Below are positions 1-11,835 of a stretch of DNA of 64,000 bases, one piece after another. Below the pieces are notes generated by a model. It had not been told where the DNA came from. It ran no database searches and was given only the letters and a program-made list of their open reading frames with translations. The position numbers and the translations under genes were made by a program. This DNA comes from Okapia johnstoni. Its lineage: Eukaryota > Chordata > Mammalia > Artiodactyla > Giraffidae. The stretch lies in contig CM044321.1 of NCBI GenBank assembly GCA_024291935.2, positions 58,460,985 through 58,524,984 on the forward strand. The letters run 5' to 3'. Numbering within the stretch: the first letter of the stretch is position 1; each line of letters begins with the position of its first letter.

Positions 1-48
1 CTGCACTGGCAGGCAGATTCTTTACCACTGGTGTCACCTGGGAAGCCT
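1..48 (-). mobile_element. tRNA-Glu-derived SINE head, cut by window edge
   Basis: Reverse complement of the conserved head shared by the Bov-tA and CHR SINEs (GGCTTCCCAGGTG, then a B-box-like stretch ending in CCAGTGCAG). Only the head lies in the window, so Bov-tA and CHR cannot be told apart. Confidence 0.8.
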
Positions 49-2046
49 CTCCCCTAAAAACTCACTTTCCTACAGGCTGAAAGAGAGAAGACCCTTAGGG
101 TGATCTTGGAACTTTGGTTCTGAAAACGACAATACAGAAAGACCTTGAAAACTAATTACTGTAGTGCTTGTTTATTTTAGCAAGAAATGTCCTTGAGCCA
201 TGATATATTTTGGTGTTGATTTGTTTTGGCAATTAGCCTTCCTTAATTAATTCAATATACAAAATTTATATTTGCAGTGTCCATGTGTGATGTACAACTC
301 CTGCAGGCAATGTTTACACCCATAGTGTATGTCAGTGCCATTTCCTGAAGCACAATTAAGAGGCTACAGTATGTATACATATGGATATGTATAAATGTCC
401 TCCCCAGATATTGTGCAACACTGTAGCTCTGCCAGACCAACTCCAGCTTCTCTCTTGGGTTTTATTTTGTAGGCACATTAATTTGTAAAGACACTTCCCT
501 TTTGTGTTTGAGGTAATAAATTAAGGTGGAATGGATCATCCAGTAAGAATCTTAAGGGGAAAATGTGTATTTAGGAAACAAAGCAGGTCTTTTTCTTTTT
601 ACTCTGTGGGTGAAGTATCAAAGCAGTGTAGAATTTGACATTTATTGAAATAATATATACCATATTACCAAAAAAACACAACAACCCTAAATAGCAGATT
701 GTGCAGTTGTTTGCTGAATTTAGCAGTTAAAAATTTAAGTTTTACTTCTCCTAGTTGTATACTTACGTTCTAATGTTTCAACATAATAACAGTGCTTTAA
801 CAAGTTCAGGATCATGGCAAAATCACCCAAGTCACAGTTAACTTTTGCCAAAGTTAACTAAGTCATATGTGACTTAGTGCTAAATCACATTTTTGTTATA
901 ACTGACAAAAATACATCTTTACCTATTTGTCTGCTGGTAGAGATTTTAATCTCATGGATCTCAGCTTTGGTTAAAACTAAAAATATACATTATCCAGACT
1001 CGATGCAGGCACAGAATTTGCTTTAATTCACATTCTTTTGCTTTGGGAGAGATGCAGAAATATGGCCTTCACTCAGGGATGATGCTGTTTTAGAAATGCT
1101 AAAATGTTTTTATGCATAAAAAGTTCACAGAAACATTATTTATAAGAAAGTAAGGAAAATAGAATAAGTGACCACCTAAGGAAACCCTATTCCACACAAG
1201 GATCTTTATGCAGACATTGCAAATGTTTTTAAAGAGTTTTAAGTGACTTGAGGAAGCATTTCTAATGAATTGTTATGAAAAAAGTCAGTGACTGAGGAAA
1301 ACAGTTTAAACTTCATATGCTTAAAAAACTTCATGGAAATATGTCAACTAAGTCAGTTACCTTTAAATAAAGGAATTATTGGTTATTTTATCTATATTTT
1401 CCTAAAATAAAGAAAAAATATTTTTTCTTTAAACATAATTTCAAATTTTTCTTTACTTGTACTACTTTTATAATCAGAAAAAGAAACCTATTACTTGGCA
1501 TAGATGTGTGTTTAGGTCCCAGTGATATGTTTTCAGTATCATCACATAAGTATAAATATTGTTGTCCAGAAGAAAAGTTTGATATTACTTAAATCCAAAT
1601 AATGGAGTTTCCAAAACAAACACTGATACATATCCTATAGCTTGTAAAATTATACTGGTTTAGTATAATTTAGTAGTTATTTCAACATAGCAGGCTCTCA
1701 GTATGTTTGCTGATGATATGGTTAGAGAAGGGACACCTCAATTAATTTACCAAGTTCCTTGAATCTGTCAGTTAGCAACTCTCCCACCAAGAGATTAATG
1801 ATATAGTCGGGTGTCAAAAAGCTGTCCATAAAATCTCCCTTAGTTTGTGTGGTGCACTTTTGCAAAGTATTATTTTGTACTTCAAAAAGAACAGCCCCTT
1901 AAGTGCTAATTTTTTACAGACACAAAGGGAGAAAAATTGGTTCTTACTTTGTTTATATTGGCTAGCTATGAGTTTCAAGTAAGATTCTGTGATCTGACAC
2001 CACCAGTAAAAAAGGTTTCTTGTGGAAATAATTGGCGACAATATCT
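49..2046. other. AT-rich sequence, no feature recognised
   Basis: About 2 kb of AT-rich DNA with short poly-A and poly-T runs. The open frames are short (under 80 codons) with no recognisable domain. No repeat family was recognised; very old fragments could be missed by eye. Confidence 0.5.
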
Positions 2047-2140
2047 ACCTTGTAGGGTTGTTATGGTTTAGAAATCATGTATGTAAATGCCCAGTATAGT
2101 ACACGGCACACAGGCATTCAGTAAACAGTGGCTATTATAA
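2047..2140 (+). repeat. MIR SINE, 3' part
   Basis: Resembles the MIR 3' half: GGGTTGTTATGG, then a degenerate AGCACAGTGCCTGGCACA-like segment, then a CAGTAAACAGTGGCTATTAT ending like the MIR tail. Confidence 0.7.
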
Positions 2141-2489
2141 TAATTCAATATGTAATATAACTATGATTTCTTATGTCACATTACTATATATAGGGTGAAG
2201 TGAAAAAACATGAAGTGCAGTCTATTTAAAAACATTCTAGACTTTCAGATAAACATGGGGGAGTGAAGGCAAATCACAAAATCCTCCTCCCCAAATATTT
2301 GACGAAACAGTTTGTGCAAAAGAAAGAATAAAAACTCCTTTAAAAGCATTACCAGAAACAGCAAGGAAAATAAAATGTCTGCTACCTAAGCCAATGAAGG
2401 CCAAAGTCATATTATCATTTCAAAATAAATAAAGTTGGAACAGCAAGAAATGAAATAAGCATGGTTGGAAATCAGAATCACCAAAAACA

Positions 2490-2849
2490 GACTGGCAGCT
2501 GCAGCACATCCCCTAGTCAGTTCATTAAGATGATGATGCCTCATCTCCTCTCTCCTACATCTCCCACATTTTCCTGCTCCTCACTTCAAACTCTGATTTT
2601 ATTGATAAATAGAAGCTCTCACAAGAGAAACTCATCTTTCCCACACTATATCAACTTGCCTTCATCTGTACTCATATAAACGCTCTCTCCTTTTGTAAAG
2701 GGTTAGCTAGCCCTGCTCTTAACTAAGGCAAGCCCCTCCACTAGTGTCCTGAAGCCTACCCATTCTTACATAGTCAAGGATTGTGTCCTGTGATTATCCC
2801 ATTTCCTGCATCTTCAGTTTCTCTCTCTTTATTGGATTATTCCAATCAG
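2490..2849 (+). repeat. L2 LINE, decayed internal part (first piece)
   Basis: Pyrimidine-rich sequence similar to the coding part of L2 in plus orientation. It continues beyond the Bov-tA SINE that splits it. It is badly decayed, with no intact frame. Confidence 0.55.
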
Positions 2850-3026
2850 TACCTCCCTGATGGCTCCACGGTAAGAATCTGCCAGCAATGCAGGAGACAC
2901 GGGTTCAATCCTTGTCAGGAAGATGCCCTGGAGAAGGAAATGGCAATGCTCCTCCATGGACAGAGGAGCCTGGCGGGTCCAAGAGTCACAAGAGTCAGAC
3001 ACAATTTAACGACTAAACCACCACCA
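2850..3026 (+). mobile_element. Bov-tA SINE inserted in L2
   Basis: tRNA-Glu-like head (CCCTGATGGCTCCACGGTAA), GAAGATGCCCTGGAGAAGG linker and BovA body ending in CGACTAAA. Part of the BovA body is missing between the GGCAATG and CTCCATGGACAG segments, so it is shorter than a full copy of about 210 bp. Confidence 0.9.
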
Positions 3027-3545
3027 CTTCCAAACATAGTATACTACTTCCCCTTCTAAAAATACTATCACCCTAGATCTCATATCCCCCTCTACTTTCA
3101 TGGTGAGTAGGAGCCCATTTTTTCTGCTCTGCTTTATAGTAGACTTTTAAAAGGTTGTCTGTACTTGGAATTTCCACTTCCTCACCATATATCATCTCTT
3201 CAATCCATTCCAATTAGATTATTGTGTCCACAGCTCCACCTAAACTGCTCTTGTTGAGATCACCAATTACCTTCTTGCCAGATCATTTTCTTCCCAAATG
3301 TTTGGGACTTCCAGGCATGCATATTCCTCACCCCCTTTTTCTTCTCTATCAATATTCATTCCCTGCCCCTCCCTTAGTCATCTTATTCAGTTTTTCTGGT
3401 TTTAAAATATTGTCTGTGTTTTTAGGACTCCTGAAATTTGTATTCTATCCTTAATACCTTTGTTGAGCTCCAAACTCATATCCAACTCTCTTCCCAGGAA
3501 CTCCACTCATATATCTAATAAGGACCTCAAAATTAATTCATTCAA
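3027..3545 (+). repeat. L2 LINE, reverse-transcriptase region (second piece)
   Basis: Continues the L2 copy. The order of landmarks fits the L2 RT region: a segment like CACCAATTACCTTCTTGCC, a CTTCTCTATCAATATTCATTCCCT segment, and then the stretch corresponding to 'CTCCAAACTCATATCCAACT...CCACTCATATATCTAATA'. Many indels and stops are present; it is a dead fossil. Confidence 0.65.
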
Positions 3546-3554
3546 AACAAACAT

Positions 3555-3871
3555 GTTAGAGGTAGAGAATGGGCTTGTGGACACGGGGTGGGGAAGGAGA
3601 GGGTGGGATGAATTGAGAGAGTAGCCTTGACACACATACACTACCATGTGTAAAATAGGTAGCTTGTGGGAAATATCAGCTTGGTGCTCTGTGATGACAG
3701 GGGTGCGTAGGGGTGGAGGGTATGGAGGTGGGGGTGGGAAGGAGGCTCAGGAGGGAGGGGATACATGTATCCTTACAGCTGATTCATGTTGTTATACAGC
3801 AGAAACCAACATAACATTGTAAAGCAATTATCCTCCAATCGAAAACTGAAGAAATTAAAAAACAAAAGCAA
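3555..3871 (+). repeat. L1 LINE 3' UTR with poly-A tail
   Basis: G-rich 3' UTR (GGGTGGGATGAATTGAGAGA and GGAGGTGGGGGTGGGAAGG), then the ruminant L1 end motif TATACAGCAGAAACCAACA and GTAAAGCAATTATCCTCCAA, finishing in an A-rich tail. The copy is heavily 5'-truncated. Confidence 0.85.
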
Positions 3872-4202
3872 AGGAATACAAAGATTAACGAATGAGACAT
3901 CTGAGTAGTCTAGTCTGGCTAAAGGAAATAGACTTTGGGTTATTAAAATGATAAACCCTTCCCTACTCTGCTTTTGCATTTGCTACATTTTCACTTTTTT
4001 CAGTATTCTTGCTAAAGTCTGTGACTAAAAGTAAGAAGACAGAAAAAGAACTTGCTCCTCCTTGTTGACTTTCCATACCTGCCAGCACTGCCCGTTGTAG
4101 ACCTTCACCCTGACAGCAGCAGGTAGCTCCAGGACTAGATGACTTCCTGAAGTTATTACTCTCTTATCTTAGTGCTCCCCTTTTCCTTTTTCCGTTAGAC
4201 CA

Positions 4203-5126
4203 CCAAACAGGAAAAGGAGTACGTCAAGGCTGTATTTTGTCACCCTGCTTATTTAGCTTATATGCATAGGACATCATGAGAAACGCTGGGCTGGAGGAAG
4301 CGCAAGCTGGAATCAAGATTGCTGGGAGAAATATCAATAACCTCAGATATGCAGATGACACCACCCTTACGGCAGAAAGTGAAGAAGAACTAGAGAGCCT
4401 CTTGATGAAAGTGAAAGAGGAGAGTGAAAAAGTTGGCTTAAAGCTCAACATTCAGAAAACTAAGATCATAGCATCTGGTCCCATCACTTCATGGCAAATA
4501 GATGGGGAAACAGCAGAAACAGTGACAGACTTTATCTTTTTGGGCTCCAAAATCACTGCAGATGGTGACTGCAGCCATGAAATTAAAAGATGCTTACTCC
4601 TTGGAAGGAAAGTTATGACCAACCTAGACAGCATATTGAAAAGCAGAGACATTACTTTGTCAACAAAGGTCTATCTAATCAAGGCTATGGTTTTTCCATT
4701 GGTCATGTATGGATGTCAGAGTTGGACTATAAAGAAAGCTAAGCGCAGAAGAATTGATGCTTTTAACTGTGGTGTTGGAGAAGACTCTTGAGAGTCCCTT
4801 GGACTGCAAGGAGATCCAACCAGTCCATCCTAAAGGCAATCAGTCCTGAATATTCACTGGAAGGACTGATGCTGAAGCTAAAGCTCCAATTCTTTGGCCA
4901 CCTGATGCGAAGAACTAACTCATTGGAAAAGACCCTGATGCTGGGAAAGATTGAAGGCAAGAAGAGAAGGGGATGAGAGAGGATGAGATGGTTGGATGGC
5001 ATCACTGACTCAAGGGACATGGGTTTGGGTGGACTCTGGGAGTTGGTGATGGACAGGCCTGGCGTGCTGCGGGTTAATGGGATCGCAAAGAGTCGGACAC
5101 AACTGAGCGACTGAACTGAACTGAAC
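4203..5126 (+). mobile_element. BovB (RTE) LINE, 5'-truncated, RT and 3' end
   Basis: This is the 3' part of a BovB non-LTR retrotransposon, whose reverse transcriptase copies element RNA at nicked target DNA. The frame from about 4,276 includes the RT catalytic core RYADDTTL (about 4,345-4,370), followed by the C-terminal region ending WTIKKAKRRRIDAF. Against the other two copies in this window, one G is missing near 4,764 (TTTTAACTG instead of TTTTGAACTG). That shifts the frame, and the downstream part (LRVPWTARRSNQSIL...) continues in another frame to a stop near 4,974. The element ends with the typical CTGAACTGAACTGAAC. No 5' part is present, so it cannot move by itself. Confidence 0.95.
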
Positions 5127-5189
5127 ACTTGATTAATTTTTTTATGCTCAATTTACTGTTGAAATACTTAGCAAAAGCCAGAGTGCCTC

Positions 5190-5197
5190 CTCTAAAG
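5190..5197. repeat. 8-bp target-site duplication, left copy
   Basis: CTCTAAAG occurs immediately before the element at 5,198 and again at 5,389-5,396. An 8-bp duplication is the signature of hAT transposition. Confidence 0.85.
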
Positions 5198-5388
5198 CAG
5201 TGGTCCCCAACCTTTTTGGCATCAGGGACCAGTTTTGTGGAAGACGATTTTTCCACATACCGGGGTTGGGGGGCGGTTTGGGGATGATTCAAGCTCATTA
5301 CATTTACTGTGCACTTTATTTCTATTATTATTACATCAACTCCACGTCAGATCACCAGGCATTAGATCCCAGAGGTTGGGGACCCCTG
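5198..5388 (+). mobile_element. hAT-type MITE (MER1-like)
   Basis: A 191-bp non-autonomous DNA transposon. The left end CAGTGGTCCCCAACC and the right end GGTTGGGGACCCCTG are terminal inverted repeats with one mismatch in 15. The interior (GGGACCAGTTTTGTGGAAGACGATTTTTCCAC) matches the remembered MER1/Charlie type. It has no coding capacity and is flanked by a perfect 8-bp target duplication. Confidence 0.88.
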
Positions 5389-5396
5389 CTCTAAAG
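5389..5396. repeat. 8-bp target-site duplication, right copy
   Basis: CTCTAAAG, identical to 5,190-5,197. Confidence 0.85.
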
Positions 5397-5403
5397 CACA
5401 TAT

Positions 5404-5897
5404 GGTCCCCCTGCTCCTTGTCACAGAAGAAAATTCAGCCTCCTCTCTCAGGCCTCCAGCCTCTTTTGTGACCTGGCCTGTCTGATTCTCTGATCTCATC
5501 TCTCACCAGTTTCTGATTTCTCATCTGGCTCTTATCATTCTGTCTTGAACACACTGCGTTTCCACCATGGGGCCTTTGCACTTGCTCTTCTCTGCCTCTG
5601 CATTGCCCAGGTCTTTGCCTAGCTCACTGCCTGGCTTCATTCACGTTTATTCTCAAGTGTCATCTCAGAGAGACCTGCTCTCACTGCATTATCTAAAATG
5701 CATGATTCCTGCCCACAACCCTTCCTTTCCTTACCTGGGTTTCTTTATGATCATTATCTGACTTTGTTATATTTATTTCTCCCTCCCCTATTCTCAAGTA
5801 AAAGCTCCATTGCTTCATACTAAGGAAGGATGGGATCTCATTTACCACTGGTGCTGGCACTCAATACATTCCAGTTGACAAATGGATTTAATAGTGA
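5404..5897 (+). repeat. L2 LINE 3' end
   Basis: Recognised by the order of L2 3'-end landmarks in plus orientation: CACCATGGGGCCTTTGCACT, TTCTCAAGTGTCATCTCAGAG, a TTATATTTATTTCTCCCTCCC segment, and a degenerate GTGCTGGCACTCAATACAT terminal segment. The frames are open in places by chance only. Confidence 0.75.
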
Positions 5898-7479
5898 ATT
5901 GCAGTGAAAATACAGACGAAAAGTGGACCAAAGTAATTGCAAAGAAGATAGTATGCAACTGAGACAAAAACAACACAATATAGCTGGATTCCACTCCCTG
6001 AGTACATAATGCAGCAAATGAATCAGAAAAACCACTTAAAGATTAACAGAAGAGAATTTTCACAAAATTATGAAAGAACTGAATATGCAGAATAAAATAT
6101 TCAAAGAAAAAGGGACATAAATATTCACTATCAAGATATATACTGGTTAAGCTATTAACAATGAAGAATGAAGGAAGAACTTCAGACCTCTAGGCTGAAA
6201 ACTAAGTAACATACCTCTAGGCTGAAAACTAAGTAACATAAGAGGGAGGAAATCATGCTGGCCTTAGACTTCCTCTAAGCAATATTCAAAGCAAGAATGT
6301 TTGCAGTTTTAAGGCAGAGCCAGCAAGACCCCAAACTATGATATCTAAATAAGTGTCATTCAGAAATTGACTGAGAAAGGCAAACATAGCATCCATGATT
6401 CCCCGGTAGGAAAAAATGAACAAAACTACTTAATGAAGAGCAGATAAGTGATGAATCAAAATTAGTAAGTAGGAATTAAGAATTGAGGTGTGTTGTGACA
6501 CTGGTTTTAAAATAGAGGTCATGACCAAATGACCAAAGGAAGTTAAGGTTACAAAACAGAAACATTAAAACCTTCACTTAAAATAATGACCAAAAAAATA
6601 CATTTTTTTTCACAGCAGTCAACTTGTGTTTCTAAATTGGAAACATACAGATAAAAAAATCTCCAAACTCTTAATTTTATAAACTGGATATTTTAGGAAA
6701 TAAGATCTCTCGTTGCAAAGAAACATATTTTCTGGAAGTTCAGCAATTCCTTCATCTTATCGTAGTACTATCAAATAATTTTAAATTTAATATTTAAAAA
6801 ATTTAAAAATAGTGTACACATTCTCATCTTAAATAAGATTATTTTATTTGTATAAGTGCATAGAAATATGCCTGCCATGATGATCACTTAATACTGATGG
6901 TAAGATCTGGGATCTGAAGAGATTTAAAAATCTTCCTGTAACTTTCTTTATTGTTTGAATTATTTATAAATGAACATGTATTGTTTTTATGAAACCTATA
7001 GAAACACTATCTTTAAAATACTATTATATACAACACTGCAAATACACTTACTACTACTGAACTGTACATTTTTAAATTAAGATGGTAAATTTTACGTTAT
7101 ATGTTTTTTTAATTGTATCTTTCACAATTGAAAATAAAAAATATTGTTATAAAAGTTATGATATAAAATTGGTCCAGCCATTATGACTTTCCAGATGGAT
7201 TTTTGACTATCCAAAGTTCTCCCCAAATCAACTTTTCCACCAAACATTACTCCTCAAGTTATACCCTTCACATAATACTCTGTATTTGCTTGTATCTTCT
7301 CTGATTTAGTTTTAGAAACAGAGATCACTGGCAGATGTTGTTATAAATATGCAAAATGAAAAGATGCATGTAAAAAGTAACTGTTGTGTAACTCTATTAA
7401 ATATCTTAGTGTTATAAGAATGTAAAATGTGTCATTTGATTTATGTATTTGGGAAGAAATCTTTTAATGATTTTTTCTG
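5898..7479. other. AT-rich sequence with one short tandem duplication
   Basis: No gene or recognised repeat apart from the duplication at 6,186-6,239. Open frames are short and featureless. Confidence 0.5.
6186..6239 (+). repeat. Perfect 27-bp tandem duplication (2 copies)
   Basis: The 27-bp unit beginning ACCTCTAGGCTG occupies 6,186-6,212 and 6,213-6,239 with no mismatch. It lies outside any recognised transposon. Confidence 0.97.
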
Positions 7480-7960
7480 ATGTTAAAATATATGCTTATT
7501 TTAGAAAATGCAAAAAAAAAAAGAGGCAAAAATTACCATAATTACATAATATACTTTGGTATATTTTTCCCCCAACCCTTGAGGAGAAACAGTTTTATAA
7601 CCTAAAAGATTTATCTGTACATTAAATTAAACATTAGCATTTCTCTGTGGTATTCAGTATTTTTAGTGGTTACAAAAATTCCATTAGATTGATGTACCTT
7701 GGTTTATTTTAATACTCCTTTACTACTGAATATTCAGATGGTCTCCTATCTATAGATGCTGTCATAAACATATATAAATCTTTGATTTCATATTTGATTT
7801 TTTTTTTTTCAGGATTGGTTCCTGTAAGTGAAACTACTGTATCAAAGATTTGGACATTTTTGACTCCAGAAAGGTAATATAGTAATAGATGTGTGTGTAA
7901 ATTACATTCTCAGTAACACTTAGTTATTAGCACTTATTTTCAGTCTCTGCCAATCTGATG
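7480..7960 (-). repeat. Ancient L1 (L1M/HAL1 type) fragment
   Basis: The landmarks follow the reverse complement of an old L1 3' region: 'GATTGATGTACCTTGGTTTATTT', 'GAATATTCAGATGGTCTCC', 'GATGCTGTCATAAACAT', and 'CAGTCTCTGCCAATCTGATGG'. It is strongly diverged. Confidence 0.65.
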
Positions 7961-8413
7961 GAAAGACTCTTTCTGTAATTTAGATAAAGTTGAATTTTGC
8001 TCATACACTTATATTAATAACTTTACCATTTTAGGGACTTACAGTTCTTTACAGAGCCTTGCCAAGATACTGAAGAAATTTATTTTGTTATTGGCTTTGG
8101 CAGCATTTGAGATAAATTATATTTTGAACACATAGAAAGGTGAGGAAAAAGTAACATAAAAAGGGATCCAAATTATTTTACTTAATAAAAAGTAAGATTG
8201 TATTTTTTTTTTAGAAACAGAAAAGTTTTATTATGATCATTTAAGAAGCTTAATAGATATATAAATTGATTTTCCATTATAGAAATGGAGAATACTGCTG
8301 CTTTTTACATTTCCATTAAATATTTATGCAATTAATTATTTCTTGGGCACAAAGGAAGTTCAACACAGTACAAGAAAGGAAAAATTGTACAGGCCATATT
8401 CTGACCACAAAAC
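7961..8413. other. AT-rich sequence, no feature recognised
   Basis: Short open frames only; nothing recognisable. Confidence 0.45.
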
Positions 8414-8500
8414 AATGCTCTGTGATGACCTAAATGGCTGGGATTGGAGGTAGGGGTGGGATGGAGGGAGGTCCAAGAGGGAAGAGACAACATGTAGTCT
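8414..8500 (+). repeat. L1 LINE 3' UTR fragment
   Basis: Contains AATGCTCTGTGATGACCTAA and GGTGGGATGGAGGGAGG, like the purine-rich 3' UTR of the L1 at 3,555-3,871. The terminal AAGCAATTAT segment is missing. Confidence 0.7.
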
Positions 8501-10225
8501 TCAATTCTTAATGTAGTAGTAGAGCATTATTACTATCGACCAGCAACATCCTATTGTATTTATGGAAATCATATTGAATTTATTGCTTAAGGTGCCATTT
8601 TTACTACAGAATTTTTCAGAATGCTTCGAAATACTTAAGTCTATAAGGTTAAGAAAAACATTCACTGGGTAACTACTTTGAAATAATTTCCACAACCCTG
8701 CCTTCATTCAAGGGGCCTAGAAACAGACTGGCTTGCTTCCAACTTCCTTACTTGTTATCTTTGCTATGAAGTCATTCTATAAATAGGTTAATAAGCATTC
8801 TGGCATATAGCAAAATTGCATCTGTAAAACTATATGGCACAGTTTGGCTGGGGTTGTTCCTCCTTCGGAACTGCATTACGTAATTTTAAAGTGTTTACTT
8901 AAGCTCCTTTGGGCTGCCTCCATGGTAGCTATTAAGTCACTGAGAATTAGGAAGAGTTTGGGGCCTGATAACAAAGACTATTAGTTTAATGTGAACACTG
9001 TCAATTTTTTTTTATCATTGCCATATAAGGAAGTTTAAAAACAAAGATATTGATTCATTTTATTTTTTAAAAGAGCTTGCTACCTCAAAAATTATGAAAT
9101 ATACACACAAAGCAATCATAAATGTACATTTGCTCATTACCTAAATGTGCTTATTTTAAAACCTGTACATCATGAATTCACAGTGTGAACTGTAAATAAT
9201 TATGCAAATTTACCAAAATGTGTAGAGCACAGCCTTTAGGAGAGTATGAATTATTAAAACAGCCTAAGCACTATTCTTCTCTAAGTCATAAAGGAAGTTT
9301 TCTATGAGAACATCAAAGATATATAAATTGTAATAATATCAGCTTTGGGAGAATTTAAAAAGATACCAGGTTATAAGAAAAGACTATTTTATCTTGATCT
9401 AACAGAGAAAGGTATTTTCAGTTCCTTAGAAAACTCTTAAGCTCCTTTACCAACAGAATAACAGTATGTTATGCAGTTCAGGCAGTAGGCATTGTAAAAG
9501 TGAAAGAAGAGCCATTCAAATTTTATATGGTAATAATCAAGTTTTTTATCACTTCAAGGAAACATGCAGATTCTTATACCTAAAATCTCAATCATCACTA
9601 GAATTATACTGAGTTTTATGAATCAACAAGGCCAAGTAAAAAAGATCCTGATCTCTAAAAAACATATAACCCTCTTTAAGAACTGTCATTCTGTCTTAAT
9701 TATATAACATGAATTTATTATAAAATTACTTAATGGAATAATCTCCACAGCATTTTGCTTTTAAACTTTGAGAAGTCACTGATGGTCTTGCCAATGATCT
9801 AGTAAGGTCCAAAGTCAGGGACAGTTTAAGGAGGCAGTGGAAAAGCTTTTAGGACCTGGTAATCTCTTTGAAAAGTGCAGCCACTGGGAGTGTCCTACCT
9901 AGCTTTGGAGAGACAGGAGTCTATATATGGAGGCCTGACCTGGAGGGGAGGGAATGGTCATGAAGGAGAAAAAGGGGGGAAGATTATGAGATTGCCCACT
10001 CAGACTGGCTCTCAATTAGCTTTGCTGTAATGATGAAATACTTGGGTTTTTATATTCCATTCTAATATCAAAAAAGGATATTTGATTTGTTATGTTTAAA
10101 CAGTTTTTATATACAATGTATTGTTTAAATCTGTTTATCTGAAGTTAAAATGTGTGGTGATTTTAACATGGCAAATTCTTTGACGCTCTTCCCAGTAAAA
10201 GGCAGAGTCTGATTCTCCTTCTAGA
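8501..10225. other. AT-rich sequence, no feature recognised
   Basis: About 1.7 kb without a recognised repeat or gene. A conserved noncoding element cannot be excluded without a cross-species alignment. Confidence 0.45.
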
Positions 10226-10510
10226 ATCTGTATGGCTGAAGTGATATGCCTCAGATGAACAGAATGTGATGGATAGGACTTCTAGGATTAGGTTCTGCAG
10301 CTTCACTTGGCTCTCAGAGTTGGGAGCCTTGGAACCCAGAGCCATGCTGTGAGGAAGCCCAGACCACACAGAGTGGCCGTGTGCAGGTGTTCTGGCTGAA
10401 AGCCCTAGCTAAGATCCTAGCCATCTGTGAGCAGGGATTGCTAGACGTGGAAGTGAACACGCCTTCAGATGATGCAAGCCTTTAGCCTATGAGCTGCCCC
10501 AGCTGACTCC
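10226..10510 (+). repeat. MLT1-type MaLR LTR fragment
   Basis: Contains the order typical of MLT1 LTRs: TTGGGAGCCTTGGAACCC, CCATGCTGTGAGGAAGCCC, a CACACAGAGTGGCCGTGTGC segment, a GTGAACACGCCTTCAGATGA segment, and AGCTGCCCCAGCTGACTCCC. It is a solo remnant with no coding capacity. Confidence 0.7.
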
Positions 10511-11569
10511 CAGTGGACTAGAAAGAAGCTGTCCTGCAGAGCCCTACCCATACTGCATATTCATGAGCAAGTGTTGTTTTTAAACCATTACTTCTGGGGG
10601 TGGTTTGTTTTGTATCTGAGTCCCTGCTTCCATTAAATCTCTAGCTCAGGTTAGCTGTGACAACTGGGAAACCTTTCCCCTCACTTTTTGTTGTTTCCCT
10701 AGCCAGACTGAGATCTTAAGCACTTCTGGGTACTAATTGTGTATGATTAAGTGTGGTTTTGAAGGGCCATGAGAAACAAATGGGAATTCATGCTAGCCAA
10801 CATCCCTTTCCTTGAAGGCTTAGTGGTTGAGCAGGGCAAAAACAAAGCTTGATTCCATCTATCTCTCCTTTTCTTCTCTAGCTATCCAGGTTTTTTAAAA
10901 AAAGAGAGGAAAGCAAGATTTAATCCTCTCCTGCTGTCATCTGCCTTCTGAATTAAAATCTTTGGGAAGGTGCTTTCTTTTTCACTGGAAGGGTATACAG
11001 CCTTTTCAGTGGATTTTCAGCCACAGCTTTTCATTCCTTTTCAAGGAAGCAAAACAGAGTTCCTCCTCCTGAACCAGAGGCCCATTTCTCCTCCCAGTCC
11101 ACCGCCCAGACCAGAATGGGGATCCCTTGATCTGGCCCGTCAGTCACTTTCCCATTCCACCAACTCTTTCAAATTAGCTTTCTTGAACCCCTCTCCTATC
11201 CCCACTGTCACTAGGTATACAGCAGTGGTCCTAGTTGATTCTTAGATCACAGGCTATTTTATTTTCCATCTTCCTGTCTCCAGGGCCCCAACTGGTGTAA
11301 TCTTTTCAAGGACCTGTATTCTTTTCATACCTGACCATTCATTTCCATTAAAAAAAACGAAATCCTTTTATGGTTTTCCCTTTTCTGTAGGTTTAAATCC
11401 TGAGGCCCAATAATCATTTACACACAGAGGAAACACTTGAGATTGTATGCTGAATTGTAGTAGAGGTCTGTAGGTGCTTTTTACTCTGTAGAGCGACCAG
11501 ATTGCTTCTCCTAGGTTCTCAAAAGGGTGTGCGTGCCCCCCAAAGCTAAAAACTTGTAGGTCTCAGGCT
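10511..11569. other. Unannotated sequence
   Basis: Mixed-composition sequence with one open frame of 91 codons (10,970-11,245) that is Pro- and Ser-rich with no recognisable domain. No repeat was confidently identified. Confidence 0.4.
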
Positions 11570-11835
11570 ACATTCCAAACTCCCCACCGTGGACTACAAA
11601 GTCCTGTGTAACCTGGCCTTTCGTCCAGCCTCCCTTCTCTCCCTTTTCACAGCCCACCCATTCTTACTTGGCTGTAGTTGTTCACTACAGGCCTTTGTAC
11701 CTGTTACTTTGCTTGTTCAGCTTGGGAAAACTCTTTCCTTAGCTGGTGTAACTTCTGCTCATCCAAGAAACCGTCTTCTTTTAAGAAGCACTTCAGGTCA
11801 GCTACCTACAGAAAACTGTTCAGGCTAAGCAAGCT
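11570..11835 (+). repeat. L2 LINE 3' region
   Basis: Shows the L2 run 'GACTACAAAGTCCTGTGTAACCTGGCC', 'CAGGCCTTTGTACCTGTTAC', 'TTGGGAAAACTCTTTCC' and 'TTTAAGAAGCACTTCAGGTCA' in plus orientation. Confidence 0.7.

Noticed and set aside
2461..3059. Short open frames of 72 and 92 codons
   Set aside because: They run through an L2 fossil and a Bov-tA SINE.
4276..4974. Open frames that look like a conserved host gene
   Set aside because: They are the reverse transcriptase of a BovB retrotransposon with a frameshift. The same protein segments recur at 49.3 and 53.0 kb in this window.
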